Shown: positions 47,199 to 59,904, counted from the first letter of the stretch. The stretch: 64,000 bases of DNA from Cladophialophora immunda (GCF_000835495.1 NW_015622544.1:5966835-6030834); one strand, 5' to 3'. A program made the numbers and translations. Notes: generated by a model not told the origin, from the sequence alone.

Positions 47199-49949
47199 GC
47201 TAAGATAAGGATTCTGAATTAGTATAGTAAGTGAGATTAGTTGATTTAGGAGTCGAGTGCGTATTTAGTACTATAGACAAGTAAGGGCGTTAGAGTAAAT
47301 AATATAGGTTTACTATCGAGATTAAGTAGTTTTATAGTATAATAGAGTTATTAATCGAGTATTTATTTATAGCCCCAAGTTTACTAAAGTTATATTAAAT
47401 TAATTTAATCGCTACTAAAGCTATATTAAGGTCGTCTATTAGATGATTTCTATTCGGAATATAATAGAGTATATTATTAACGAACCTATTTAGGTAGACG
47501 AATTATTTTAATATTCGTCTACTATCTAACTACCTATTTACTATTTATATCGATATACTATATAGCCTAAGAAGATTACTAGTTATTTATGACGTTATAA
47601 ATATTAATTACGGTCCTAAGATACTTAGTATATATAGAATTAAGTTTTAGGATAGCCCGATTTATAGTAGGATCGTAATATTATATATATAATATACTAG
47701 AGGATTCGCGACCTAATTCCTAAGTTAGATATTTTTAAGGATAGGTAATTATATAATAGTCTAACTAGAGGATATCGGTACGTATATTGCGATAAAGAGA
47801 GTATAAAGGTTTATTAAGCTTAAGACTATCCCGGATAGCGAGGTAAGGCTAGTATGTTATATATCGGTTAACGAACCTATTCTAATATATAACTATAGAA
47901 GCCCGTTTAGTGCTAGTAAATATTTCCCCGTCGCTAAGGGTCCTAGTATTTTGAGATTTACGCCCCTAAGTAGCCTAAAGAAGCACCCCCTAAACTATTA
48001 TCGCTACCTACTAAGATTAAGTAAGTACGATAGATATTATAGTAACATATAAAGAAGATTAAGGACCAAGAATAACGGATTATTAAGGAAGGGGCCGCTA
48101 AGGAGCCTAGCCTATAGTTAGAACGAATTAGGTAAGCTTAGTATTTATATAAATTAGACTATAATAAGTTATTATAGAGTATTACTATACTAGAGATAGA
48201 TCTAGAACCCGTTAGTTAAGTGATATAGGAAGCGATAGATAAGATAATATAATAATATTAAGTTACTATTAGGGCGTATACTAGAGTATTTATATATAAG
48301 GAGATAATGTAGACTAAAGAAGATTAAAGTCGATTTATACTATTAAAAGGATACTAAAATCCGGAAGAGATTTAGGATAAAGGTTAATATTAGTAGTAGA
48401 TTATTATATTTTTCGTTTATACGTAGTAGTTATATTTATAGAAGAGTCCTAAATATATATTAAAGTATTATTAATAGTAAGCGTTTTAGTAATTAATATA
48501 GGAGGCCTAATAGGATATCGAGAGGAGTAAGTTATAGTATAAGGAGAGTGAGTATATTATAGTAGTAGTTAGTAAGTATATAAGTAACGTCAAGATTAAA
48601 TCGCTAGATAAGAGGAGTAGTAATAGCGAGGATAATATAGAACTATAGTATCCCTAAGGATTTATCCTATTAGAGAGTACTTAATGAGTATATTTAGTAT
48701 TTTATATTTCGTTATTATACTAGAAAGTCTACTAATATAAATACGAATATATATTAGTATACGCATTAGCTATATTAGGTGTTAATATATATAGATAGAA
48801 AGGATATAATATATATCTACCTATTTTATCTAGTATAATTAAAATCGCCTAGTTAATGATGATTTAGTATACGTTCTAAGAAACTACTCTAGACTCTAAT
48901 AGCGCCTATAGCGATAGCGATAGCGATGATTTAACCCTTAGTACGAATAATAGTGAAGACGATAGCTATAGTCACGATAAGTATAACTATCTATTTAGTC
49001 TAGAGCCTAAGTAAGTGGGATATATTAACGTAGTTTAGTATATAGTAGACTAATTTATATTACGTACTAGCTATAGTCTTATAGAATAGATATTAGATTT
49101 ACGTATATATAGCATAAAGATTCAGTTTAGTAGTACGGTATCTAGTTTTATTAATTAGTATAGTAATTAAATTATATATAAAGACATCTAGTTCACTATA
49201 AGCTAGTTTCGTAGGATAGTATACTAAATTATATATAATACTCGTAAGTAATTATTATATTATATATTAGACATTAGTCCCTACTAAGAGTATAAATTAT
49301 CTACTATTCTATAGGATAAATTATATAATAATCCCGCTAACGTATAATCTAGTTAGAATTTTATATAGGATTATTAGAACCTATAGTCTATAAATAATAA
49401 ATAGTGATTATTCGATTAATTAATAAAGAGTAATTAATATTAATTTTTATAGGATAGAGATAATATATAATAGAATGTTAAAGAGGTATAGAGATAGTTA
49501 AGTAAGGAAGATACCGTCTAAGAAGAGTTATTATTATTAAAGTAGTTCGTTAGAGGAGGACCTTAATAGATACCTAAGTTATTAAGTATTTATTATAGTA
49601 ACACTAACTATAGTAGATATTATAATATTAGTATTAAGAGTAGATTAGTATTTACTACTACCTAGTACTATAAAGGGTATAGTATAAGTAGTAACGTAAA
49701 GATTATTCATTAGTATATACTATATAAGATAGGGGAACTAGATATATTATAGATATAGTTAGTATTACTATTACGCTAACGCATTAAAGTTAAGATATAC
49801 TACCGTAAGAGTTAAACGAGTTTTATTTAGCCGCGCTAGAGTCCTAGTAGATATATATTTACCCCTAGTCGATTACGGGAGGGATTAAAGCGAGTTAATA
49901 TAGTCTACTTAGGCTAGGCGTTAAACATCTAAATATAACGTAGGTGCAT

Positions 49950-51710
49950 AGCGAGTCGGCCTGCATAGCGAGTCAGCCACCTAACCACCACCGTACGACA
50001 ATCTAATTCAATTACACCACTAACCTAAGATAAATTCACTCAATCTACTCAGAACTAGATACATTAGACATTTCTTTATCCTCTTAATATATATATGCAT
50101 TATACCTAGACTTTCTGTAGGTACTATATCGTCGTTAAGTTAGCTCACCCCCTCTCGTATAACCACTACTTATACGCTTTTCTTACTCCACCTACTTATC
50201 TATATCCCTCTAGTTAATCATATCCTACGCGTCTCGTATAGTAAGTGATCCTCCTTATTAGATCCGTATCCTTTTCTCTCTACGACGCTTACTTAGCGTA
50301 CGATTTACCTCTTTAAGCTCTTAGATATAATCCTTTATTAATATCATTTAATGTATTATAGTAGTCATACCTTTCACTATCTAGTCTATCGCCTCATAAA
50401 TCGCTATTAGAGAGCTATCTTAATGTCGAGCGACTTTCCCTTTAATAAAATTAGACTATAAAGTTACTTTATACGTAGTCTATAGCGTCTTAGAGACCTA
50501 AGGGATAGTTATTAATGAGGGGAGTGTTAGTAGTGTTAGCGTCCGAAGCTTTATATCTAGCTTTAAAAGGACCGTATCTAGATTAAAAGGGATAAGCCTT
50601 ACCTCTCGGAAACCTCCTCGTACGTTATCTTTACCGAAGGAAGTAAAAAAAGCGTTCTTAAAAGTAGTAAAGAACTCGACCTTAGTAATATAGGTTATGT
50701 ATATCCGGATTAGGTTCTCGATTTCTTTACTATACGATCGCTTTAAGGGACTAAAATACCTAACGTTAAGTGATTAAAGTAGATATAATAAATATATAGG
50801 TATATAGAGTGTAATAATGTTATTCTCCTTATAGTAGCCCTTAAAATCCACTAAGTGATAACTTTTATAGCCGTCTAGGATTAATAGACGAAATGTACCC
50901 TTCGTATGACTATAACTATATTTATTAAAGTGTTTGACTTAATTAAGACTAATCTCGTTCGTTATCTATCCATTATCGCTAAGTATAATAACCTAGTTAG
51001 ATAGAAGGGGACTGTCTTAGTACTATAATACGAGGTGATACTTACTAGCGACTATAATAAAAGGTAGTATAGACTAGCTATACGAATTAATACCCTAGAT
51101 CACTATAGCCTATTCCTGATTACTAGGCTATACTATCTTAACCTTTCTATACCCTTTAGAGCTCGTTATAACTATTATGGATAAGATTAGGCCTATCATA
51201 AACCTAGTCTCGTTAAAGTTCTAAGTGTTATCTTTATAGATCCTATACTTAGCTATTACGTTCCGTATAAGGTTAAACTAAGCTTAAATGATTACTAGAT
51301 CTTCACATTTCTATAATGAGCCTTTAGGTCAGGCCTTAGTTATGGTTAAGAATTACTCTACCACTACCCTAGTTTATCAGATAAAAGTTTAAATATAGAT
51401 AATTCAGAGGCCTATAATGAGCTCTTAATAGTTAAATAGTAATTTTCCTATAATATAGTATTATTAGTGAGTAGTAAAGTAGGCCGCATTTCGTAGTTAG
51501 TTAATGTTTCTACTAAGTATTATAACTAAAACCTTAATTAGGAAAAGTCCTAACCTACTTAATACTAGGCCTCTTTAAGGTTTTAGTCACCGCCTTTCTT
51601 CTATCCTCATAATGTATTCAGTCTTATATTTCCTATAGTATAGCGAGTAGTATAGCGAAGAATAAAGGTGGCCGGCCTTAGAAGTACTAGGATGACGAAG
51701 CGCTTTAAGC
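49950..51710 (-). mobile_element. pogo/Fot1-type (Tc1-mariner superfamily) DNA transposon remnant
   Basis: Minus-strand translation across 51330-51090 gives CEDLVII, FNLIRNVIAKYRIYKDNT, NFNETRFMIGLILSIIVITS and KVKIV, with PSNQE then AIVIQGIN beyond TAG codons. This is the DDE-1 transposase pattern of pogo/Fot1/Tan1 elements (family: CED, W-x-x-L-x-x-T-I-x-K-Y-G-I, x-x-NFDETGFMIG). The catalytic Asp in NFDE now reads Asn, another G-to-A change. The left end (49951-49990) has a tandem GCATAGCGAGTCRGCC motif; a weakly matching AGGTGGCCGGCC lies near 51668. The first ~100 bp inside the left end keep many CpA sites, unlike the transposase. It inserted into copy A of the large subtelomeric protein. 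Exact termini and target-site TA are not resolved. Confidence 0.72.
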
Positions 51711-52349
51711 TAGCCGTATAGTAAAGACTCGGCATTAGCGCGAGAAAAAACGCGAAGAACCTAAAGCGCCTCCGCTCCTAAGGGAAAATGAACTTTAGAT
51801 TATTCACGACCCTTATAGTATTCTAATATAAGCTAAAGTTAAAGGACTATCGTAGTTAACTAACCCTCTTTAGAGTATCTAAGTAGAAGGCCTCTCTATA
51901 CTAACTAACGCTAACTAGGAGATAATGAGCTATTTTTATATTTTCTTAGATTATCCTCTATCTTAGAGGATAACTAATTTACTTTCTTTCTCTTTAGGCC
52001 GTTCTCTTACTATATTAGCTTTATTAATAGTCTTAATCTATTAACTAATCAACCTAGGATTCTCCCTTCAAACTAGACGATACTCTTAATTATTACGATA
52101 ATAACCTACTCTTACCCCTCGAAAACCTCTACCTTTCCTACTCGTTTAATGATATAGCTCTAGAACTCTCTTAACCTCTATTACTCTACGTTAACTCTCT
52201 CTCTCTATTTCACTTATTATCTTAAGTTACTTAGTCCCTTAGGTCTACTATAATTCCCTTACGCTAACTCTTCTAGCTATCTTCCTTAAGAGCGCTATCG
52301 CCCTTAAATCACTAGATATAGACAATAGTTAGTAAGCCTTCTAAGGGAA
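51711..52349. other. AT-rich RIP sequence, nothing assigned
   Basis: Between the transposon remnant and copy B. Stops occur in all frames and no family pattern was read. It could include the displaced continuation of copy A or the 5' end of copy B. Confidence 0.4.
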
Positions 52350-55300
52350 TTCCTTAGGATAAGCTACTGAATCCGCAAGAAGATATTATAATACTAGAAG
52401 TAGAGACGCGAGATCTAATAGCCTTTAAATATATCGATATCTATAGTATTAGCCGGGCCGTAGGTAAGAATAACTAGGATAAAGAGAACTAAGATAGAGA
52501 TAATTAAGAAGTAAATAGTAAAGATAGGAATAGTTAAGATACGGATGACGATAGCGAAGAAGAGGTTAATATTGCGCAATAGATGGCTAAGGAGCTCCTA
52601 TATTTCTATGGATATAGTGATAATAAGTATCTCGAAATGGCTTAGTAATATCCCTATAGGTCTATCTACTATATACTACTAAATACGGTTAATAAATTTC
52701 TTACTACTATATCTAATATACTTAGTTATATAATATTCTCTTTATCTAATATAACATTCGATCACTAAGAAGTCTAAGGTTAGAAGGCGTAATTTCTAAG
52801 AATACGTTTAGAGACGCTAGATAAAAAAATCTATATCTACCTTCCTACGTCTAAGTCTCTAGGACCTTATCTTAATCTAGTAATGACCTTTGATTTTGAT
52901 AGTATAATGGGGTTTCCTACTAGTCTTATCTTTACGAAATATAGTATTAAGTTTACTCTTAGCCCCTATATTATCACTAATCTATAAGTCGACCTCTATA
53001 TTTCCCTTCTAGTCCTAACTTAGTATAGTGTACGTAAAGTACGGCTTTATAAAGTGGTTTATTATGAGTTTAGCTATATTAGTCATTTTGAAGATGCTTA
53101 GCTCCTAGTCTTCTTCCCCTCCTATTTATATACGCTATCTAGGCCTAATAATTATCTTAGCTAGAGTGACATAACCTACTAGATTAATTAGGTGATCTTA
53201 CTTACGATTTATAAATAGACCTCCTCCACCCTCACTTAGGGTTATTCTACTATCTCTTGCCTAGCTAAACTTAATAGTTTCGCCCTATACGTAGAGACTT
53301 ATGTACGACTTAATAGTAGAGGGTGTTAATAGCTTCTCTAGTACTTCCTATAAGCTGACTATCTAGAAGCTATCTAGAATAGGATTATTTAACGGAGTAT
53401 AGCTCCGGGACTTAAAGATTTCTATAGTCTATAATTCTTCTTTAACGCTAAAAACTTAAAAGGGTAAACGTCTAAACTAATACTTACCACTACTTAGGAT
53501 GCCTTCTTTACTCCTTAAGAATTAGCCTTTAACCGACAGTTCTTAGTTAATAAGTGAGTTTAGATTAACTAGAGTAAGGAATTCTACCCGTCGTCTAGTT
53601 TCCTACTCACTTAAGAGGTAGGGGAGGTTATACCGGAGGTCTACCTTTAGTATCTCTATTATCATAACTTATAATATTAATAAGCACTATATAGCTCTCC
53701 TATCCGCCCTTTATTACGGAACTGATACTATACTATACTCCTCCGTAATGCGGTAGGTATAACTATAGTGACGGTAACTAACACCCTAAGTTAATAGTAA
53801 GGTCTTATTTATAGTTAATACTATAATAAGTAGAAAGAACTTTATGATATAGCTAAGACATTTCCCTTTTAAGACTCCTTAATTAAAAGCCTTATATTAG
53901 ATCTATACTTATAGTATAGTTAGTAATATACTAGAGGGGCTAAGACCTATCGTCCTAAGACCCTCTTATATTCCTACTAAAGTAGTAAAGCGTAGTATTA
54001 TAAGGCACTTATATAGTCTATAAAGTAGTTATTTAGTATCTACGAAGAGCACTATATTACCTTAGCTCTTACTTATTATATCCGTAATTAACTCTAAGCT
54101 CTATAGTAGTAGGAGATCCTAGTTATAGATGATTTCTTCTCTCCCCCTTTCTAGTAGATTCCTACTTCTACTTTTCTTTAGTTTATTTAGTATAATATTA
54201 ATAAGTTTATAACTACGTTTAAATATATATTTAGTTAATCCTCTCCTAACTTTATCTTATAGGAGTATTTAAAAATGATAATCTATTTTCTATATCTAGC
54301 TAAGTACGGCTATAAGAGTCATCTTCTCTATAGTAAGTTCGCTCTTTAGTAGGATTTAAAAGAGTGACTTAGGGGGCGGCGCTATAAAGGTCTTAGATTC
54401 TCCTAAACGCTTTAACGCTATAACTATAGATAGCTTTTAGATAAGATTGATTAGGAGTACTTTACGTTTTAGTTAACTATTACTAAATATACTCTTTTTA
54501 GTAATATAGTTATAGTAGTAGCGTACTGAGCTTAGTAGTAAGATATTAAGAATATCTATGAGGATTTTCTCTATATAGAGAGGATTAGCTACTAGATTAA
54601 GGAGTATAGGAGATACCGCTCTATCTAATATTTCCTCCTTAAGTACTTACTATAGATTTACCTTCATTACTTCTAGTAAGATGTTTTTACTTTGATTTAC
54701 TTATAGATTAAGGTTAAGTACTAAGACGCTATACTTCGCGGAGAGATTCTCTTATACTACGATAAGGTATAGAGGATCTCTAAAGCTCTCCCTAATTTGG
54801 AACTAGGTGAAGACCCTATTTATATTATATATAGTAATAAGTAAAAGATTAAAGATCTAGAGGAGTTAGTGGATTTCTTATAGGAGTTTAACGATAGGCT
54901 TAAACGATAATATTAGAATAATAAAGGGTACTGAATACTTTACTAGTGGGTTATTTAGCTCCTTAGGTAGTCTTTAGGACATCATTAGACTATCTAATAG
55001 TGCCTTAAGCTAAGAGACCTCTTCATAATGACGAACTGACTAATATTATATCTAAATTAAGTAGTGTTCTAGTAATATAATAAGGCTAGATAGTAGATAT
55101 AGGTATCGATTTACTATAAATAGGTTAAGGACTAAGTAGTTACTAAGGAGTTAATTTAGTATAGGGAACTCTTTCAGTATAAAGGTGATACTTAATAGAT
55201 TATAGGATGGAATGATAAGTAGGTTATTTTAGGGATTCTAAGTGAAAGTAGGGATTTTAATAATATTAACTTTAATTCCCTTTAATAGGATATTTAAGCT

Positions 55301-56160
55301 TAATAGGATAAGTTTGAGGCGACTGAACGGACGTAAGAACGTTAGGGTGGTATAAGAGGAGGTTAAAATAGCATTAGAGCTAGTCTATTACTCTTAAATC
55401 TATTAAGTTAATATTATAACCTAATTTACACTATATTATCTACGTTAAGCTTAACTAATGGTAGAGTGACGATATCACTATCCCTATTAGCTAGGTATGT
55501 AAAAAAATTATAGCCTCCTACGGTATAGCGATAGTAGAGTGTCTATAGGTATAACTTATTACTGTCTATTCCTGCCACTTAGAGTCAGCTATACTATTAT
55601 TCTAGATAGTTATATAGTGGATTCTCTACTAATACTCCTTATATATCTCTAAAGTAGGTAAATTCACCATATATATAGATAAAGTAGGGGCGACTAAGGT
55701 TTCCGTTATTAGGCTTCTTTATTATCCCCTATCTAGTAGTCTTTCAATATACTAGGTATTAAGGTAGACTTATTACGCTTAGGTAGAGGCTTAAGGGGTT
55801 AAGGGTAGGAGTGCCTAGTATTCTATGAAGGAGACACTAGTCTAGTCTAGAGTTATTCTATTAGTATTAGTATCCGTAGAATTCCTTATAATAAGGTACT
55901 TATAATAGGCTCTATATATACTATTATCTCCTAAATTATATTTATTATTTAGTAGTCTCTATATAGGAGGTACTAGTTAGGCTGAAAGATAATTAGGAAG
56001 GACTGATCATACGCCTATAGAGATACTTTATCTTAGAATAGTAGCTAATAGACTCTAGCCTTATAATAAGTCTACGAAGGTATGTTATACACGGAATTAT
56101 ATAGTGGTCCTTAGGCGTTAAGGGGATATATATATCACGATACCGGGAGGTAGAATACTC
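52350..56160 (+). pseudogene. RIP-degraded large subtelomeric protein, copy B
   Basis: A single plus-strand frame runs without any frameshift through checked points at 52583, 52883, 53111, 53441, 53804, 54194, 54680, 54854, 55028, 55202, 55346 and 55463 despite dozens of stops, mostly TAG/TAA where Gln or Trp is expected. Blocks include DFDSIMGFPTSLIFTKYSIK, VFFPSYLYTLSRPNNYLS, FFNAKNLKG, GLIYS then YYNK, KELYDIAKTFPF, EEHYITLALTYYIRN and YNINKFITTFKYIF, with LIDSSLIISLRRYVIHGII near the end. These follow, in order, very large uncharacterised fungal proteins that recur in subtelomeres beside RecQ/TLH helicases. The intact protein would exceed 1,250 residues. The assignment is from memory of the family, not a search. 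No function is established. Confidence 0.6.
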
Positions 56161-57240
56161 ATAGTTATGTGACTTTATATTACTAGTATATACCTATGAA
56201 CTCCTAGCCTTCCGCTCTTCCTATTACTCTTCGCATCTCTACTATATATAGATGAAAAGCGTCTAAATTAACTATAGAGAAACGAAACGCGTAACTCTTT
56301 CTTAAGTAAGTGATATAAATATCCTACTAGTTAAGGGTGCTTTAAGAGAGGCTAACGCCTTTAGCTAAAGATAGTTCTAGAGTGACCGTATTAAGGTCTT
56401 AGTTAGTAGGGATAGGAAGGAATTCCTAGTCCCGCGTAACTTCCTATAATGCCGATCTCATATCTTTTGAATATATATTAACTAATAGTTATCTACTCTC
56501 TTACTCCTCAATATCTAGCCTAATGTCTTTGAAAGATTCCTCCTTTAGGTAGCGAGTCCTACTCCATCTATTAATCCTTAGACTATACTAGAAGAATTAT
56601 AAGAGCTAGACCTTTTCGCTAAGAAATATAAGGTAGTTACACTATAAAACTAAGTAGTAGACTAATTCGACTAGTAGTTTACCTCTAGGAATTAAGTACT
56701 TTAACCTAAGATACTCCTATATATATATTAAAGATATAGTCTAGAAAGCTCCCTTTAAGGAGTATTTTAGGTAGAGTTAATGTCTATATATAAAGAGTAG
56801 TATATAAGGAAGGAGGATAGATAGATAAAACTAGTTAATATAGGTAATGACTTAGCGACTAATATTTATAAGGCGAAGATATATACTTAAATTAGGTATA
56901 GGTTCTAGTTTCTAGACTTACCTATAAGGAAGGTTAATCCTTATTAATTTTATATCTATTTATACTAGAGCGACTTAATTAATATTAAGAAAGTAGAGGG
57001 TGAGATAGAGTATCCGTATTAAGTACTTAAGTACTTTCTAGATAGAGAGGAGAAATAGGGCGTTAGTACTAAGATTTATAACTAACTAGAACTAGAGTTA
57101 GGACTAGAAGAAAGCATTAGTAACTAGGGAAGCTTCCTAAGGTCTAAGAAGGATAAGAAGAAGAAGAATAAGAGGTTATTATTATAGATTATGGGGGTAC
57201 CTCTAGGGGAAGAAAGGATATTAGATAATGGAGTAGTAGT
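56161..57240. other. AT-rich RIP sequence, unassigned
   Basis: Stops in all frames. With TAG read as Gln a plus-strand frame between about 56550 and 57180 looks coding-like but was not recognised. A lysine-rich stretch (KKDKKKKNKR) precedes the minisatellite. Confidence 0.35.
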
Positions 57241-57381
57241 AGTAGATAAACTATTAGTAGTAGATGAACTATTAGTAGTAGGAGACCTATTAGTAGTAGA
57301 AGATATATTAGTAGTAGAGGAACTATTAGCGGTAGATGAACTATTAGTAGTAGAAGACGTATCGCTAGTAGAGGTATGTAA
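57241..57381 (+). repeat. ~21-nt minisatellite
   Basis: Six or seven imperfect copies of a unit close to CTATTAGTAGTAGATGAA with variable GRW triplets. The local frame 57191-57427 is open (78 codons) and gives a 7-residue repeat LLVVDE-x; another frame gives TAT-TAG-TAG-TAG-rich units that would be Y-Q-Q-Q before RIP. The second reading fits the RIP-altered surroundings better, so the open frame is probably accidental. Confidence 0.7.
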
Positions 57382-58237
57382 AATACTAGATAATTTAGTG
57401 ATAGTATCACTACTAATATTATCTTAGTATCCTCCTATAGAGGATAAAGAGGTTATAGGGCTCTCTAAAAAGTTAAAGAAAAAGAGGAAAGAGGTAAGAA
57501 AGAAGAAGAGAGTGACTCTAGATAATAATAATAGTCTACTAACTATTATACCTAATTAAAAATTAAGTAGTTATCTATACTCTTATTATAGGTAGAGACT
57601 TATCTTCTTTTAGTATACTTAAAGTTTAGTTAAGACTTAGAGTTAAGGACTATCTAATATATAGATTTTAACTATTATTATACTCTATATATTCTTCTTT
57701 ATCTATTTCTAACGCCTAGAGAAGAACTAATATTAGTAGAAGCTTAATAGATTATAGGCGTTACTAACTATCTTCTAGCCGTCTACCTCTTTAGGCTGGA
57801 GAATAACTAGTTACCTTTAATAATTAAGGCCTAACGTAGACGTAGTATAACTATCTACTAGCTTCTTATCTCACTCTTTTATCTCTTAGTCCCTATATAA
57901 GAATATCATAAACTAGCTATTAGTTATAGTATAGAGATAAATAATTACTATAGTTATATTATCCCTCTACTAATAGACGCTCTACGGTACATTAAGATAC
58001 TTCCCCTAGATAAAAAGTATAACTAGCCTTATTATTATAGGTACTTAACTACTAAATAGGATCTAAAGGAGGTATAATAGCTAAGCTTAGAGCTTAGGAG
58101 TCAGATAGGTGAGCTAAGTACTATAAAATAGATTATTTATCTATACATATATAAGAATACCTACTAGAAGGTACTTAAGAAATCACTAATTCTTGAAAGT
58201 CTTATTAAAGAATACTAAAAGAACTACGTTAAGGCCA

Positions 58238-58700
58238 AAATATCCCCGCTACTATAGGAGGATAAAGAACTCTTCGAACGTTATCCTCCTCTGGGACGTA
58301 GAAGTACACTTCGTAACGTTCTACTCCGTAAAATTAACCCTAAATAAGTTACCTAAGGCTTAATCTATATTTTCGAATAGCCTAGGGTTCTAGACCTTCT
58401 AAAGATAGGATATATAAAATTATTACTAGAAAAGAGAGTTAATATATAGTAACGCTATTACCTAGAGGTAACTTACCTCTTTAAAGTTAATATCGCTTTC
58501 CTAGAGTAGATAGAGACGCTAATTCATACTAACTTAGTGAGTAAGAGGTATATCCTATACTAGAGCTACTTATAGTGTGGAAGGAAATATAATAAGTAGT
58601 TTAAGATTATACCTAAAGAAGTATAGCGAGTTATTAAGGGCTAGTGGGAAATATCTACTTTGCCGCTTTATATAGAAGATAGGACCTTATCTTAGGAATA
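58238..58700 (+). pseudogene. T5orf172/MUG113-like (GIY-YIG superfamily) remnant
   Basis: With TAG/TAA read as Gln, one frame (checked at 58357 and 58513) gives GLIYIFE then PRVLDLLKIGYIKLLLEKRV, ETLIHTNLVSKRYILYQSYL and CGRKYNKQFKIIPKEV. This is the order of fungal T5orf172-domain proteins: G-x-IYV-F, hydrophobic-KIGYT, RVERLIHTEL, then C-x-x-C-G-x-x-H-x-EWF. The zinc-like cysteine pair is partly lost. The gene could begin near 56.6 kb or 57.4 kb. Such genes are frequent in fungal subtelomeres; function unknown, with nuclease ancestry suspected. Moderate certainty. Confidence 0.42.
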
Positions 58701-59656
58701 GCGTCGTATCATTAGTAGTCTATTATAAGTAATAGTATTGATTCTTTTGGAGTATATAAAGAAGAATCTACTTAACGATATAAGTATCTATAGCGTTTTA
58801 GACCTACTAGAGACGTTATTACCCTTATTTACGCTAGAACCCCTAGAAGATAGATAGATCGATAAATTAGGGACGAGATTAGATCGCACTCTAACTATCT
58901 TATAAGATATATAAAGAAATAATAGAGGAAGTAGATAGATAAGTAGGGAGACTTAGAGAGTATTACTAGAATTACCCTAACGGAGAATAGGGCTATATTT
59001 TTGATAATCTAACAAATTACGCTTAATAGTCTAGGTTATCTAATAGGTAAATATAGATAAGTAAAGATATATTTAAATGTTTATTAGTTAGATAAGTGAT
59101 TCTATTATAAGGATCTAGCTAAATATTTAATAGAGTTTTATTCTATATAATAACGAAGTTAGGTATATAATTAGGGATTACATTTAGGATTCGTTTACTA
59201 TATAGAGTTATATTGAAACGTAATTAAGATTCTATAGAAGGAGAGCTATAGTATATCCTTTTGGGAATTATAACTAATATTAGTAGACTAAAGTCATTCG
59301 CTATAGAGGAAATAAGGAGAGATTATAAAGAGTTATTTAGATTAGAGAAGGGAAAGATTTAATTATAAAAAGGCGAGAGAGGTAGGTACGTAAAAAAGAG
59401 AGGAGAGGGGAGGATTTAAGAGACTAAGGTTAGGATTTTATAGAGTAATATAAAGAGTAAGGTTATAGATTAATAGTATAGGAAGAAGTAGAGTTAGAGT
59501 AGTAATAGAGTTTTTAGTGATTAGTTATATAGAAATAAGCTAAAGTAGGTAGATAGATTTATAGTAGATCTTAGTAGGTGAAGGTTTTAAGAGAAGTAAG
59601 AGTAGAGAGTATTTAGTTTAAGGCTTAGAGTAGTAGCCTATCTAAAAGAATAAGGG

Positions 59657-59904
59657 GTCTATAGTTACGGAGTAATCTTTAAGAGGAAAGGATTTTAATA
59701 GGTTACTATACTTAAGTTAAAGATAGGAGTAGATTAAACCCTTAGAAATACCCTTTCAAAAGGTCCTAAAGAATATAGGGCTCTATAGTAGTAGAGTAAC
59801 GTTTAAGGGGATAAGAGTTTAATAGGTAGCTAGGTCTAAGTTAAAGATAGGGGTAAGGGGGAAAGCCTTAGAAACGCCTAAAGAAAATAAGGTCCTATAG
59901 GAGT
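59657..59904 (+). repeat. ~124-bp tandem repeat, two diverged copies
   Basis: TCTATAGTTACGGAGTAA at 59658 and TCTATAGTAGTAGAGTAA at 59782 begin two successive units. They share AGTTAAAGATAGG and CCTTAGAAA blocks at matching spacing. Divergence is larger than in the 80-bp duplication. Confidence 0.55.

Larger units (their letters stand above)
46197..49940 (+). pseudogene. RIP-degraded large subtelomeric (TLH-associated) protein, copy A
   Basis: One plus-strand frame, reading TAA/TAG as ancient Gln or Trp, is consistent at 46438, 48928, 49012 and 49552. Its last part matches the core of the large repetitive proteins linked to telomeric RecQ-type helicases: FTISQFRRIVYQIIYNTRK, then LLSIYYSNTNYSRYYNISI, QYYKGYSISSNVKIIHQYIL, YKIGELDILQ, SRYIFTPSRLREGLKRV and LGQALNI with Gln now TAG. 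The 46200-46560 start is less mutated and keeps CpA sites. It stops matching within ~15 bp of the pogo-type element, which therefore inserted into this copy. Identity rests on remembered family motifs; whether the 5' third belongs to the same gene is uncertain. Confidence 0.55.

Noticed and set aside
46197..49940. Starship captain (DUF3435 tyrosine recombinase)
   Set aside because: I compared the plus-strand frame with the DUF3435 pattern and found no catalytic R..H-x-x-R..Y arrangement; the large subtelomeric-protein pattern fits better.
57191..57427. Small leucine/valine repeat protein
   Set aside because: Probably a RIP-created frame in a minisatellite, with no start context or conserved partner.
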